This document shows, in pieces, positions 14,956 to 23,691 of a stretch of DNA of 64,000 nt. The notes under the pieces were generated by a model. The model made no database searches. It saw nothing but the letters and a program-made list of their open reading frames with translations, and was not told the origin of the DNA. Made by a program: the position numbers and the translations under genes. Positions within the stretch are counted from its first letter, which is position 1; each line of letters starts with the position of its first letter. The DNA comes from JAHEEM01 sp036396795 (GTDB taxonomy: Bacteria; Pseudomonadota; Gammaproteobacteria; Steroidobacterales; Rariloculaceae): positions 186,001 to 250,000 of the forward strand of contig DASWKF010000090.1 in NCBI GenBank assembly GCA_036396795.1, read 5' to 3'.

Positions 14956-16626
14956 TCAGTCGGAGAGTCTGCCGCTCAACCAGCCGCGGCGGCGTTTCGG
15001 CGCGCCCCGGGCCAGGAAATGCTCGACCTTGGGCGGGTCCTCTCCGCGGTGGAATGCGCGCGCCACGCGATTGAACTCGGCTTCCTCGACGGTAACGCGC
15101 TCACGCCGCCGCAGATGCTCGAGCCAAGTCGAGTCGACAAAGTATTCGATATAGCGGGTCTCCTCGTGGACGTCTTGAAACAGACCCCAAGCGATTGCGC
15201 CGTTGCGCAGCCGCATGCGCCGCACGTCGCGCATCGCAGCCTCGAACTCACGTCCTTGGGCCGGGTCGATACGGTATTCGATGTTGACCATCACCGGTCC
15301 TTCATGCGGCTCCGGTGCGGCGATCGCCGTCGCCTCGGGGGCGATCTCGGCGAGCGTGTGGTCGGCGCGCCCATGCTCGGACAATCGCCAGCGCGAAGCC
15401 AGCAAGCCCGCGAGCGCGCCGACACCGACCGCGACCATGAGCGCTGTGGTCGTGCTCGTGGCCGAAGCCAGGCGGCCCCAGGTAGCGCTGCCCACTGCCA
15501 TGCTGCCCATGAACGTCGCTATATAGAGGGCCATGCCTCGCGCGCGCACCCAAGCCGGCAGCGAAAGTTGTGCCGCGACCTGAAAGCTCGACACGACCGC
15601 GATCCACGCGGAGCCCGCGACGAACATCACCGCGGCCAGCGGCAGGACGACACGAATCTGCGCGAGGCCGATCAGTGTCAAGCCGCCGACGATCGTGCCC
15701 GCGGCCACGATCGTGTCGCTGGAGAATCGAGCGCGGAATCGCGATAGCGCGAAGCCCATGCAGACGGCGCCGGCGCCCATGCTCGTCAGCAGCAGGCCGT
15801 AGGCTTGCGGTCCCGCTTGGACTTCCTCGCGGACGATGAGCGGCAAGAACGCGAACAGACCGCTCATCATGAAGAAGAACGCCAGCGCGCGGATGATGAC
15901 GGTCTGCAAGGCGGGCGACTGACGCGTGAACGCGATCCCTGTGCGCAACGCGCCGAAAAATCGCTCCGACGGCAAGGTGCTGCGGGGCTGCCGACTGCGA
16001 TAGCGGTAGATCACGACCAGTATTCCCACGAAGCTGACCGCGTTCAGCAGGAACACGGGGCCCGGTCCCGCCAATGCGATCAACAGGCCAGCGATCCCCG
16101 GGCCGAGCGCGCGTGTGATGTTTTGCGAGATGCTGTGCAGGGTGACGGCGCCGATGAGCTCGGTGCGCGGCACGAGGTCCGGAATCATCGATATGAAAGC
16201 CGGCATCATCATCGCGGACCCTATGCCTAAGCCGAAAGTGAAAGCGATCAGCGTCCACGGCGTGATCTGCCCACCGACCGTCAGCATGCCGATGCTCGTC
16301 GCCATGATCGCCATCCAAGTGATGGCGAACAGTATGAACAAGCGCCGATCGACGATATCGGCGAGCGCGCCGGCCGGCAGCGTCAACAGAAACCCCGGCA
16401 GCACGACGGAAACCTGTACCAACGAGACCATGAACGGATCGGGCGCGAGGCTCGTCATGAGCCAGCCGGCGCCGACGTCGTGCATCCAGGTTCCGAGGTT
16501 GGAGACGAGATTGGCGAGCCAGATGGTCCTGAAGACACGAATCTTCAGCGGAGCGAGCGCCGATACGGATTGCGGTCCCGTGCCGGACGCACCGACGGCT
16601 TCCTGTCCGTTGCGTGCAGTCGCCAT
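14956..16626 (-). CDS. MFS transporter (MFS_3/EntS type) with C-terminal extension
   Basis: The product has 556 residues. Residues ~30-420 carry about 12 hydrophobic segments typical of the MFS_3 group (I-W-L-A-N-L-V-S-N-L-G-T-W-M-H-D-V-G-A-G at the start is characteristic). Residues ~445-545 form a soluble domain starting M-V-N-I-E-Y-R-I-D-P and containing Y-I-E-Y-F-V-D-S-T-W, which looks like a dimeric alpha/beta-barrel (ABM-like) domain; this extension is known in the family. Probably an exporter in the inner membrane; substrate unknown. Confidence 0.88.
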   Translation of the reverse strand: MATARNGQEAVGASGTGPQSVSALAPLKIRVFRTIWLANLVSNLGTWMHDVGAGWLMTSLAPDPFMVSLVQVSVVLPGFLLTLPAGALADIVDRRLFILFAITWMAIMATSIGMLTVGGQITPWTLIAFTFGLGIGSAMMMPAFISMIPDLVPRTELIGAVTLHSISQNITRALGPGIAGLLIALAGPGPVFLLNAVSFVGILVVIYRYRSRQPRSTLPSERFFGALRTGIAFTRQSPALQTVIIRALAFFFMMSGLFAFLPLIVREEVQAGPQAYGLLLTSMGAGAVCMGFALSRFRARFSSDTIVAAGTIVGGLTLIGLAQIRVVLPLAAVMFVAGSAWIAVVSSFQVAAQLSLPAWVRARGMALYIATFMGSMAVGSATWGRLASATSTTTALMVAVGVGALAGLLASRWRLSEHGRADHTLAEIAPEATAIAAPEPHEGPVMVNIEYRIDPAQGREFEAAMRDVRRMRLRNGAIAWGLFQDVHEETRYIEYFVDSTWLEHLRRRERVTVEEAEFNRVARAFHRGEDPPKVEHFLARGAPKRRRGWLSGRLSD

Positions 16627-16736
16627 GTGGAGAAAACTTCAGGAGTGATGCGAAACCGGCGCTATGATCGCACAGAGCAGCGGGGGCGGACCATGCGCTT
16701 GCGGCTTCCTGAGTTTCCTGCGAAGGTAAGCCCGCC

Positions 16737-17261
16737 ATGAGCACCGACGAGCAGCGAGAGTTCATCGCCCTGAATGTCGCGGTCCTGAGCGTGTCCGACA
16801 CGCGGACCCTGGAAACGGATACCTCGGGGGCGTTGCTGGCCGAACGCATCCAGGGCGCAGGTCACAACCTCGTCGAGCGGGCAATCGTCAAGGACGACAT
16901 GTATGCGATCCGTGCCGCCGTTTCCGCCTGGATCGCGAGCCCGGAAGTCGAGGTCGTGGTCTGCACGGGCGGCACCGGCATTACCGGGCGCGACGGCACG
17001 CCCGAGGCCCTGAAGGCGTTGCTGGACAAGAAAATCGAGGGTTTCGGCGAGATGTTCCGGGCAATCTCTTACGCCCAGATCGGCACATCGAGCCTGCAGT
17101 CGCGCGCCCTGGCCGGCGTTGCGAACGGCACCTACATCTTCTCCCTGCCCGGATCGAGGAACGCTTGCGCGACGGCTTGGGACAAGCTCATCGCATCGCA
17201 GCTCGATTTCCGCACTCGGCCGTGCAACCTCGCTGAGCTCATGCCGCGCCTCAAGGAATGA
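16737..17261 (+). CDS. moaB: Molybdenum cofactor biosynthesis protein MoaB
   Basis: The product has 174 residues. It belongs to the MoaB/MogA family, whose active members adenylylate molybdopterin before MoeA inserts molybdate. Motifs: L-S-V-S-D-T-R-T near the N-terminus, V-C-T-G-G-T-G-I-T-G-R-D-G-T-P-E-A, and L-P-G-S-R-N-A near the C-terminus. There is no separate mogA in view, so this protein probably supplies the adenylylation step. It is separated from the other moa genes by the GNAT and MFS genes. Confidence 0.92.
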   Translation: MSTDEQREFIALNVAVLSVSDTRTLETDTSGALLAERIQGAGHNLVERAIVKDDMYAIRAAVSAWIASPEVEVVVCTGGTGITGRDGTPEALKALLDKKIEGFGEMFRAISYAQIGTSSLQSRALAGVANGTYIFSLPGSRNACATAWDKLIASQLDFRTRPCNLAELMPRLKE

Positions 17262-17301
17262 GACCGTGGCCGATTGATGGTACGCTATCGACGTCTCGAC
17301 G

Positions 17302-17396
17302 TTACCGAGGGGTGGTCCGAGAGGACCTGAGAGGCCGACCGACTATCGGCCAACCCTTTGAACCTGATCCGGTTAGTACCGGCGAAGGGACGGGAA
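17302..17396 (+). promoter_or_regulatory. TPP (thiamin pyrophosphate) riboswitch
   Basis: The region carries the THI-box conservation almost perfectly: ACCGAGGGGTG at 17304, then CTGAGA at 17327, a variable stem GGCCGA.../TCGGCC, and the core ACCCTTTGAACCTGATC at 17353, followed by GGTTAGTACCGGCGAAGGGA to 17390. TPP binding would normally shut off expression of the genes downstream. The outer P1 strand (17391-17396, CGGGAA) can also pair with TTCCC at 17407-17411, giving an alternative fold. The regulated operon is the TonB-dependent receptor and three following genes. Confidence 0.96.
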
Positions 17397-17428
17397 GCTC
17401 CTGAAATTCCCCCGCCGCTATGCAGACC

Positions 17429-17453
17429 GGATCTCCGACCGATAGGGAGATCC
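17429..17453 (+). promoter_or_regulatory. Shine-Dalgarno-sequestering hairpin of the TPP operon
   Basis: A perfect 8-bp stem (GGATCTCC at 17429-17436 with GGAGATCC at 17446-17453, 9-nt loop) contains the AGGGAG ribosome binding site of the receptor gene, 7 nt before ATG 17457. When formed, it would hide the binding site, so it is a good candidate for the expression platform of the riboswitch (translational control). That it is the switch is inference. Confidence 0.7.
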
Positions 17454-17456
17454 GCG

Positions 17457-19517
17457 ATGAGAATTCTTTCCGCCCTGACAGCGATTGCGATGCCGCTGGC
17501 AGTGTCCGCGCAGAACCCCCCGCTCGAGGAAATCGTCGTCACGGCGGACTTTCGCGAGCAAGCGGCGTCCGATCTGCCGGCCTCGATCTCGGTGCTCGAC
17601 CGCAATGCATTGGAGCAGGCCGGCGTGCAGCATCTCGAGAGCGTGATGATGTTGGCGCCGAACCTGAATTGGTCCGGTGAGACCTCGCGGCCTCGCTTCT
17701 TGCAGATTCGCGGCATAGGCGAGCGCGAGCAGTATCAAGGCGCGCCGAATCCTTCGGTGGGGTTCGTCATCGACGATATCGACTTCAGCGGCATCGGCAT
17801 GGTCGCTACCTTGTTCGATGTCGACCAAATCGAGGTGTTGCGCGGGCCGCAAAGCACGCGCTACGGCAGCAACGCCCTGGCGGGCATGGTGAATGTCGAA
17901 ACCCGTGGTCCCGAAGACGAATTCTCCTTGAACGGCGAAATCGAGCTCGGCTCCGACGACATGGCCGGCGCCGGAATCGCCGTCGGGGGACCGGTTGCAG
18001 CGGGCTTGAGCTATCGCGTGGCGGCTCAGCGCTACCGCAGCGACGGATTCCGCGACAACGAGTTCTTGCAGCGCAGCGACACCAATGCGCGCGACGAGCT
18101 CACGGCGCGCGCCAAGCTCGACTGGGCGGCGAGCTCCGCGTTGCAGATGGACCTGACTGCGATGCACGTCGACATCGACAACGGCTACGACGCTTGGGTG
18201 AACGACAACGGCTTCACCACCCGGTCGGACAAGCCGGGCAAGGATGCGCAGCGCTCGAATGCGTTTGCGGCGAAGCTCAGGGTGTCCGCCAACCCGCGCT
18301 TCGATTTGGTCGGCATCGCCACCTTGGCGGATTCCGATATCGAGGTCAGCTTCGACGGCGATTGGGGCAACGACGAGTACTGGGGCACGCCCTACGACTT
18401 CACTTCCGAAACTCTGCGCGTGAGAACGACCTCGACCCAGGAGCTGCGCCTGCTGTCCACGCCCGGTGCCGAGCTATTCTCGGGAACGACGAGCTGGCTC
18501 GCGGGCGTTTACCGCCAGGAGCTCGACGAAGGCAACGAGATCTTCGAGCTCTTCAATTCCGAGGTATTTCGAGACCTGAGCTCGGAATTCGAATCGCGCA
18601 ACCTCGCGATCTTCGGCCAGCTCGACTTCGAGCTCGGCGATCGCGTCGGGATCTCCACCGGACTGCGATTCGAGCAGCGGGATGCCGACTACGCCGATAG
18701 CGACGCCGTCCGGTTCTCCCCGAGTGAGTCGATGTCCGGCGGTCACCTGTCGGTCACCTATGACGTCGATGAGCGCGTGACTTGGTACGGTTCGTTGGTG
18801 CGCGGCTATAAGGCCGGCGGTTTCAATATCGGCCCGAGCATTCCGCCACAGCGCCGCGACTTCGGCGCCGAGAACCTCTGGAATCTCGAGGGCGGCGTGA
18901 AGCTTCGCTCGGCGGACGGCCGCCTCGACGCCGTCCTCGGCGTGTTCTATTCGGTGCGGCGAGATCAACAGGTCTCGACCTCGTTGCAGCTCGACCCGGG
19001 CGATCCGCTGAGCTTCGTGTTCTTCACGGACAACGCCGCGGAGGGCCACAACTACGGCTTGGAGGCGGAGCTTGCGTGGAGGCCGAGCTCCCGCTGGAGC
19101 TTCGACGCCAACGTCGGCTTGCTGCGGACGGAATACGAGCGTTTCGATTCGCCGACCGTCGCGCTCAGCGGCCGCGATCAGGCGCACGCGCCGCGCTATC
19201 AGTTCGCGCTCGCGATGAGCTACCGCCGGCCGTCCGGTTACTTCGCGCGGCTGGATTTTCAGGGTCGCGACTCGTTCTACTTCGACGACAGCCACGATCA
19301 GCAATCGGAAGCTTACGAGCTCACGAACCTGCGCGTCGGCTACGAATCAGGTTCTTGGGCCGTGTCTTTCTGGGTCAGAAACCTGTTCGACGAGGAGTAT
19401 GCGGTGCGCGGCTTTTATTTCTCCAACGACCCCAACGATCCGTCGTTCACGCCCGAGCTTTTCGTTCGCCTCGGTGACCCGAGGCAGCTCGGCGTGACGA
19501 CCCGATACAACTTCTGA
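17457..19517 (+). CDS. TonB-dependent outer-membrane receptor, predicted thiamin uptake
   Basis: The product has 686 residues. The start ATG 17457 was chosen by its ribosome binding site in the leader hairpin and the signal peptide (residues 1-17, A-V-S-A-Q). The TonB box L-E-E-I-V-V-T-A follows, then a plug domain with V-L-R-G-P-Q-S-T-R-Y-G-S-N-A and a 22-stranded barrel ending T-R-Y-N-F. A receptor alone could serve many ligands; the upstream TPP riboswitch and downstream thiamin genes make thiamin or its phosphates the likely ligand. The TonB complex at 34-39 kb could energise it. Confidence 0.9.
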   Translation: MRILSALTAIAMPLAVSAQNPPLEEIVVTADFREQAASDLPASISVLDRNALEQAGVQHLESVMMLAPNLNWSGETSRPRFLQIRGIGEREQYQGAPNPSVGFVIDDIDFSGIGMVATLFDVDQIEVLRGPQSTRYGSNALAGMVNVETRGPEDEFSLNGEIELGSDDMAGAGIAVGGPVAAGLSYRVAAQRYRSDGFRDNEFLQRSDTNARDELTARAKLDWAASSALQMDLTAMHVDIDNGYDAWVNDNGFTTRSDKPGKDAQRSNAFAAKLRVSANPRFDLVGIATLADSDIEVSFDGDWGNDEYWGTPYDFTSETLRVRTTSTQELRLLSTPGAELFSGTTSWLAGVYRQELDEGNEIFELFNSEVFRDLSSEFESRNLAIFGQLDFELGDRVGISTGLRFEQRDADYADSDAVRFSPSESMSGGHLSVTYDVDERVTWYGSLVRGYKAGGFNIGPSIPPQRRDFGAENLWNLEGGVKLRSADGRLDAVLGVFYSVRRDQQVSTSLQLDPGDPLSFVFFTDNAAEGHNYGLEAELAWRPSSRWSFDANVGLLRTEYERFDSPTVALSGRDQAHAPRYQFALAMSYRRPSGYFARLDFQGRDSFYFDDSHDQQSEAYELTNLRVGYESGSWAVSFWVRNLFDEEYAVRGFYFSNDPNDPSFTPELFVRLGDPRQLGVTTRYNF

Positions 19518-19525
19518 GGTGGCAC

Positions 19526-19801
19526 ATGCGCATTACCGCGGAGCTCAGTCTCTACCCGCTACACGACGAGCCAATACCGACGATCCTGTCCTTCCTCGAG
19601 CATCTCGAGGCGGCCGAAGGCATCGAGCTCATCATCAACCAGATGAGCACTCAGCTTAGAGGCGAGTTGCGCGACGTCATCCGCTGCGTGCAGCACGCGC
19701 TCGAGCAATCGTTCGAGTCCGGGAGGCCGCAAGTGCTGGTCGCGAAGTTTCTGAACGCCGATCTGCCGATCGGGCAGTCGCCCGATATCGACAATCGATG
19801 A
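19526..19801 (+). CDS. YkoF/MTH1187-family thiamin-binding protein
   Basis: The product has 91 residues. The start A-E-L-S-L-Y-P-L, the M-S-T-Q-L-R-G segment and the strand V-A-K-F-L-N match the single-domain thiamin-binding (Thiamine_BP) fold. There is no signal peptide, so it acts in the cytoplasm. Members bind thiamin or hydroxymethylpyrimidine; here it may hand imported thiamin to the kinase or buffer it. The gene starts 8 nt after the receptor and overlaps the permease gene by 4 nt (ATGA). Confidence 0.85.
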   Translation: MRITAELSLYPLHDEPIPTILSFLEHLEAAEGIELIINQMSTQLRGELRDVIRCVQHALEQSFESGRPQVLVAKFLNADLPIGQSPDIDNR

Positions 19802-20415
19802 CTGCAATATTCGCTCTGTTCCGCGAAGTATCCACGGCCGAGCTCGCGGCTGTCGCGCTCGCCATAGCCTATCTGTTGCTCGCGATCCGGCAGAACATTC
19901 TTTGCTGGCCGGCGGCGCTCTTGAGCTCATTGATCTATCTCTGGGTGTTCTACACGGCGCGCCTGTACATGGAATCGGTCCTACAGCTCTTTTATGCGGC
20001 AATGGCGGTTTACGGGTGGCATCAGTGGCTCCACGGCGGCTCGGACGGGCACGGCCTGCGCATTTCCACCTGGAGCCCGATGCAACATCTGAAGACGCTC
20101 GGGTTCATCGCCGTCCTGACGGGCGCCTTCGGCTTCGCCCTGAGCCGCACCGACGCGGCGTTCCCCTTCGTCGATTCCTTCACGTCAGTGGCGGCCGTGT
20201 TCACGACTTACATGGTCGCGCGCAAGGTTCTCGAGAACTGGGTGTATTGGTTCGTGATCGACAGCGTCTCCGTGTATCTCTACCTCGCCCGAGGTTTGAA
20301 CCTCACGGCGGCTCTGTTCGTGCTCTATCTGGCGCTCGTGATCGTCGGGTTCCGGCGCTGGGCGCAGGACCTCAAGGTGGAATCCGCCGGGCTCAAGAGC
20401 GGTGCTTGCGGGTGA
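19798..20415 (+). CDS. pnuT: PnuC-family thiamin permease (PnuT)
   Basis: The product has 205 residues with about seven hydrophobic segments. The family signature is visible: R-Q-N-I-L-C-W-P-A-A-L-L-S-S, F-Y-A-A-M-A-V-Y-G-W-H-Q-W and the later repeat-related N-W-V-Y-W-F-V-I-D-S. PnuC proteins carry vitamins by facilitated diffusion and rely on phosphorylation for trapping. Riboswitch control and the kinase next door indicate thiamin rather than nicotinamide riboside. Stop and kinase start overlap by 4 nt. Confidence 0.93.
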   Translation: MTAIFALFREVSTAELAAVALAIAYLLLAIRQNILCWPAALLSSLIYLWVFYTARLYMESVLQLFYAAMAVYGWHQWLHGGSDGHGLRISTWSPMQHLKTLGFIAVLTGAFGFALSRTDAAFPFVDSFTSVAAVFTTYMVARKVLENWVYWFVIDSVSVYLYLARGLNLTAALFVLYLALVIVGFRRWAQDLKVESAGLKSGACG

Positions 20416-21281
20416 GCGGGGCCGCCGGCCAAAGCACCGACGACCATGAGCGCTTGCGGCGGATGTTCACGAGCCGGGCGCGCGATTTGACGATCGAGCC
20501 CCTCGGCGGGGGTCTGGCGGCTCGCTGCTATCGGGTCGAGGGCGACGGCTTGGATTGCGCGGTGCGCCTGCGCAACCCGGTTCGCAGCGATTTTCGCCTC
20601 GATCCGGAGGCGGAGAAGCGCCTCCTTCGAACGCTGGCCGCCGCCGGTATCGCGCCGCCGCCGGTCGAGATCGACGCCGGCCCCGGCGCGCTCGTCACGC
20701 AATTCTTGCCCGGGGCCGTGCCCTGGACTCCCACCGACGCGCGCGCCGGCACCAATATTCGGCGCCTCGCCGCGCGGCTCGAGGCCCTGCATGCGATCGA
20801 AACCGAGCTAAAGCCGTTTGAAGCCGTGGCGGCCGCCGAAGCCTACACGCGCGCCGCCGCCGCCCACCTCGATCTCCACGAGGAGCAGCGTCGCTGGCGC
20901 AGCGAGCTCCTGCGACTGGCGGAGGCGTTTGCGCGGCGATTCCCGGCGACGACTTTGTGTCACAACGATCTCGTCGCGAGCAACATTCTCGACGACGGGC
21001 ACTTGTGGCTGCTCGACTTCGAATACGCTGCGCTCGGCGATCCGATTCTCGATCTCGCCAGCGTCGCCGGCTTGAACGACTTCGCGAGCCCGCAACGCGC
21101 CGAGCTCGTGAGCGCCTATTACGCCGGGAAAACCGTGCCGTTCACTCCTGAGGAGCTCGACGAGGTGATTCGGTGGTTGCGCTTGCTCGCTTACTTCTGG
21201 GCCTTGGCGCGCGGCTCGGAGCAGCGAGATGCGCGGTCCTTCGAGGCTTTTGCCGGCCAACTGGCAGCGGTGCTAAGGTAG
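20412..21281 (+). CDS. Thiamin-kinase-like aminoglycoside/choline-type phosphotransferase
   Basis: The product has 289 residues; GTG start at 20412 overlaps the pnuT stop. It is a protein-kinase-like small-molecule kinase: the catalytic loop C-H-N-D-L-V-A-S-N-I-L and the metal-binding D-F-E-Y-A-A-L-G-D are both intact, and a glycine-rich G-G-G-L-A-A-R-C-Y lies near the N-terminus. As the last gene of the thiamin operon it probably phosphorylates imported thiamin, trapping it. Choline kinase is the alternative by sequence alone. ThiK of E. coli is in the same superfamily. Confidence 0.85.
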   Translation: MSGAAGQSTDDHERLRRMFTSRARDLTIEPLGGGLAARCYRVEGDGLDCAVRLRNPVRSDFRLDPEAEKRLLRTLAAAGIAPPPVEIDAGPGALVTQFLPGAVPWTPTDARAGTNIRRLAARLEALHAIETELKPFEAVAAAEAYTRAAAAHLDLHEEQRRWRSELLRLAEAFARRFPATTLCHNDLVASNILDDGHLWLLDFEYAALGDPILDLASVAGLNDFASPQRAELVSAYYAGKTVPFTPEELDEVIRWLRLLAYFWALARGSEQRDARSFEAFAGQLAAVLR

Positions 21282-21317
21282 CTGCCGCACGCTCGGTTCG
21301 CTGCGGACGCATATTCA

Positions 21318-22193
21318 GTGGAAAACATCGCTTTTCTCGGCCTGGGAGTCATGGGTTACCCGATGGCCGGTTGGCTCAGCCAACGCGGCTACCGCGTCAC
21401 CGTCTTCAACCGCACTCGAGCGAAAGCCGAGGCTTGGTGCGAGCAATATCAGGGGAGACTCGCGTCCACACTCGCCGATGCGGCCGAGGGCGCCGATATC
21501 GTGCTCAGCTGCCTCGGCGACGACCCGGACCTGCGCGCGGTCGTGCTGGCCCCGGGGGGCTTGCTCGATAGTCTCAAAGCCGGAAGCCTGTACATCGATC
21601 ACACCACCGCCTCCGCAGGACTTGCCCGCGAGATCGCGGCCGCGGGGCGGTCGCGTCGGATCGACTTTCTGGACGCTCCGGTGTCCGGCGGCCAGGCCGG
21701 TGCCCAGAACGGCGCTCTGACGATCATGGTCGGTGGCGCGGAAGAAGCTTTCGAGCGCGCCCGTCCGCTGCTTGCGTGTTATGCCAAGACGATGCGATTG
21801 ATCGGCGACTCGGGCTCGGGACAGCTCGCCAAGATGGTGAATCAGATCGCGATCGCCGGCGTCGTGCAAGGCTTGGCCGAGGCGCTCAACTTCGCCCGTC
21901 TGGCGGGGCTCGACGCCGAAGCGCTCGTCGACGTCATCTCGAAGGGCGCGGCGCAATCCTGGCAGATGGAGAATCGCTGGCGGACCATGACCGAAGGCAA
22001 GTTCGACTTCGGCTTCGCCGTCGAATGGATGCGCAAGGATTTGCGCATCTGTCTGGAAGAGGCGCGGCGCAACGGCGCCGAGCTGCCGCTTGCGGCTCTG
22101 GTCGATCAGTTCTATGCCGACGTCGTCGGCATGGGCGGCCGGCGCTGGGACACGTCGAGCTTGATCGCGCGTCTGAACCGAACACCGTCTTAG
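21318..22193 (+). CDS. NAD(P)-dependent oxidoreductase, 3-hydroxyisobutyrate dehydrogenase family
   Basis: The product has 291 residues, GTG start. The nucleotide-binding G-L-G-V-M-G-Y-P-M-A-G opens the protein. D-A-P-V-S-G-G-Q-A-G-A is the substrate-binding signature and G-Q-L-A-K-M-V-N-Q holds the catalytic Lys. The family reduces or oxidises beta-hydroxy acids such as 3-hydroxyisobutyrate, tartronate semialdehyde or related compounds; the exact substrate is not clear. Its stop overlaps the thioesterase start by 1 nt. Confidence 0.92.
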   Translation: MENIAFLGLGVMGYPMAGWLSQRGYRVTVFNRTRAKAEAWCEQYQGRLASTLADAAEGADIVLSCLGDDPDLRAVVLAPGGLLDSLKAGSLYIDHTTASAGLAREIAAAGRSRRIDFLDAPVSGGQAGAQNGALTIMVGGAEEAFERARPLLACYAKTMRLIGDSGSGQLAKMVNQIAIAGVVQGLAEALNFARLAGLDAEALVDVISKGAAQSWQMENRWRTMTEGKFDFGFAVEWMRKDLRICLEEARRNGAELPLAALVDQFYADVVGMGGRRWDTSSLIARLNRTPS

Positions 22194-23083
22194 TGACCGC
22201 AGATCGACACCCGCTGGTCGACGATCTCCTGAGCCTGCTCGAGCTCGAACGCGTCGAGGACAACATCTTTCGCGGCCAGAGCCGGGACATCGGCAGCCCG
22301 CGCGTGTTCGGCGGGCAGGTGCTCGGGCAGGCGCTGTCAGCCGCCAGCTACACGGTCGAAGATCGGCAGGCGCATTCCTTACATGCTTACTTTCTGCGCC
22401 CGGGTGACGTGGAGGCGCCGATCGTCTATGAGGTCGATCGCGCGCGGGACGGCGGCAGCTTCAGCAACCGCCGCGTGGTCGCGATTCAGCACGGGCGGCC
22501 GATTTTCAACATGGCTGCATCGTTTCAGAAGGCCGAGCACGGCCTCGAGCACCAGCTGGAGATGCCGGACGTTCCCGGCCCGGAAACGCTCAAGGATTTG
22601 CGCGAGCTCGTCGGTGACAGGGCCAGCGCTATCCCTGAGAAGGTCCGGAGGTTCCTGACGCGCGAGCGACCGTTCGAGATGCGCCCGGTCGAAGCCGTCG
22701 ATCTGCTGTCGGCGGAACCGCGCAAGCCCGTCAGGTACCTCTGGCTCAAGGCCATCGATCGCTTGCCGGACGATGCCGGCCTGCATCGTATTCTGTTGGC
22801 CTATGTCTCCGACTATCAGCTTCTCGGCACCGCAACCTTGCCCCACGGGATCCATTGGGAGCAGGGTAACGTTCAAATGGCGAGCCTCGACCACGCGATG
22901 TGGTTTCATCGAGCGTTCCGCGTCGATGAATGGCTGCTTTATTCCATGGTCAGCCCGAACGCCTCAGGCGCCCGCGGCCTGGCTTTCGGTCAGTTCTTCG
23001 CGGCGAACGGCGAGCTCGTCGCATCGAGCGGGCAGGAAGGCCTGATTCGAATCTGGTCCGAGACCGAACGCCCCGCCACCTAG
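22193..23083 (+). CDS. tesB: Acyl-CoA thioesterase II
   Basis: The product has 296 residues. GTG 22193 overlaps the previous stop (TAGTG) and gives the usual length of about 290. Two hot-dog domains in tandem: the first contains V-F-G-G-Q-V-L-G-Q-A-L and S-L-H-A-Y-F-L-R-P-G-D, the second S-L-D-H-A-M-W-F-H with the catalytic Asp. TesB hydrolyses medium- and long-chain acyl-CoAs in the cytoplasm. Overlaps the convergent gamma carbonic anhydrase gene by 4 nt. Confidence 0.95.
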   Translation: MTADRHPLVDDLLSLLELERVEDNIFRGQSRDIGSPRVFGGQVLGQALSAASYTVEDRQAHSLHAYFLRPGDVEAPIVYEVDRARDGGSFSNRRVVAIQHGRPIFNMAASFQKAEHGLEHQLEMPDVPGPETLKDLRELVGDRASAIPEKVRRFLTRERPFEMRPVEAVDLLSAEPRKPVRYLWLKAIDRLPDDAGLHRILLAYVSDYQLLGTATLPHGIHWEQGNVQMASLDHAMWFHRAFRVDEWLLYSMVSPNASGARGLAFGQFFAANGELVASSGQEGLIRIWSETERPAT

Positions 23084-23610
23084 CCCGGCACGTGCGGCGT
23101 CAGCTCCCGCTTGTAGCGTTGCGCGCGCGCGACGTAGTGCTCGACGATCCACTCGAGGTGCTGGATTTCCTCGTCGGTGACGTCGCGGATGCGGCGTGCC
23201 GGCATGCCGACGATCAAAGAGCGGTCGGGAAACTCCTTGCCTTCGGTGACGAGGGCTTGCGCGCCGACGATGCATTGCTTGCCGATCACGGCGTGACTCA
23301 AGATCGTGGCGCTCATTCCGATCAGCGATCCGGCGCCTATCGTGCAGCCGTGCACGGTCGCCGAATGGCCGACGCTGACGTTTTCCCCGAGCGTGACCGG
23401 AGCGCCCCGGTCGATATGAAACACGCAGCCGTCCTGAATGTTGCTGCGAGCGCCGATGTCGATGCGATCGTTGTCGGCTCTGAGCACGACGTTGAACCAA
23501 ATGCTGACCTCGCGCCCGAGCGTCACCTGGCCGATGACGGCGGAGTTCGGCGCGACGAAATATTCGTCACCGCTGGTCTTCACGCGATGCTCACCAAGAT
23601 CGTAAAGCAT
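23080..23610 (-). CDS. Gamma-class carbonic anhydrase family protein
   Basis: The product has 176 residues from ATG 23610. A left-handed beta-helix of hexapeptide repeats (visible as I-G-A-R-S-N-I-Q-D-G, V-T-L-G-E-N-V-S-V-G-H) carries the three metal-ligand histidines in F-H-I-D, V-G-H-S-A and V-H-G-C. It resembles YrdA/PaaY-type proteins, many of which have weak or no hydratase activity. No neighbouring gene points to a specific role. Confidence 0.92.
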   Translation of the reverse strand: MLYDLGEHRVKTSGDEYFVAPNSAVIGQVTLGREVSIWFNVVLRADNDRIDIGARSNIQDGCVFHIDRGAPVTLGENVSVGHSATVHGCTIGAGSLIGMSATILSHAVIGKQCIVGAQALVTEGKEFPDRSLIVGMPARRIRDVTDEEIQHLEWIVEHYVARAQRYKRELTPHVPG

Positions 23611-23691
23611 GGGGCAAGGGTCTCTGGGTATCCTCGAGAAGATTGCAAGCATACACGAGGCCGTCGATGCGCCGGCTTCGGGGCTGCGTCG

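Noticed and set aside
15302..16849. 515-codon open frame overlapping the MFS gene in another frame
   Set aside because: Shadow of the MFS gene; rich in Arg, His and Gly and without hydrophobic segments.
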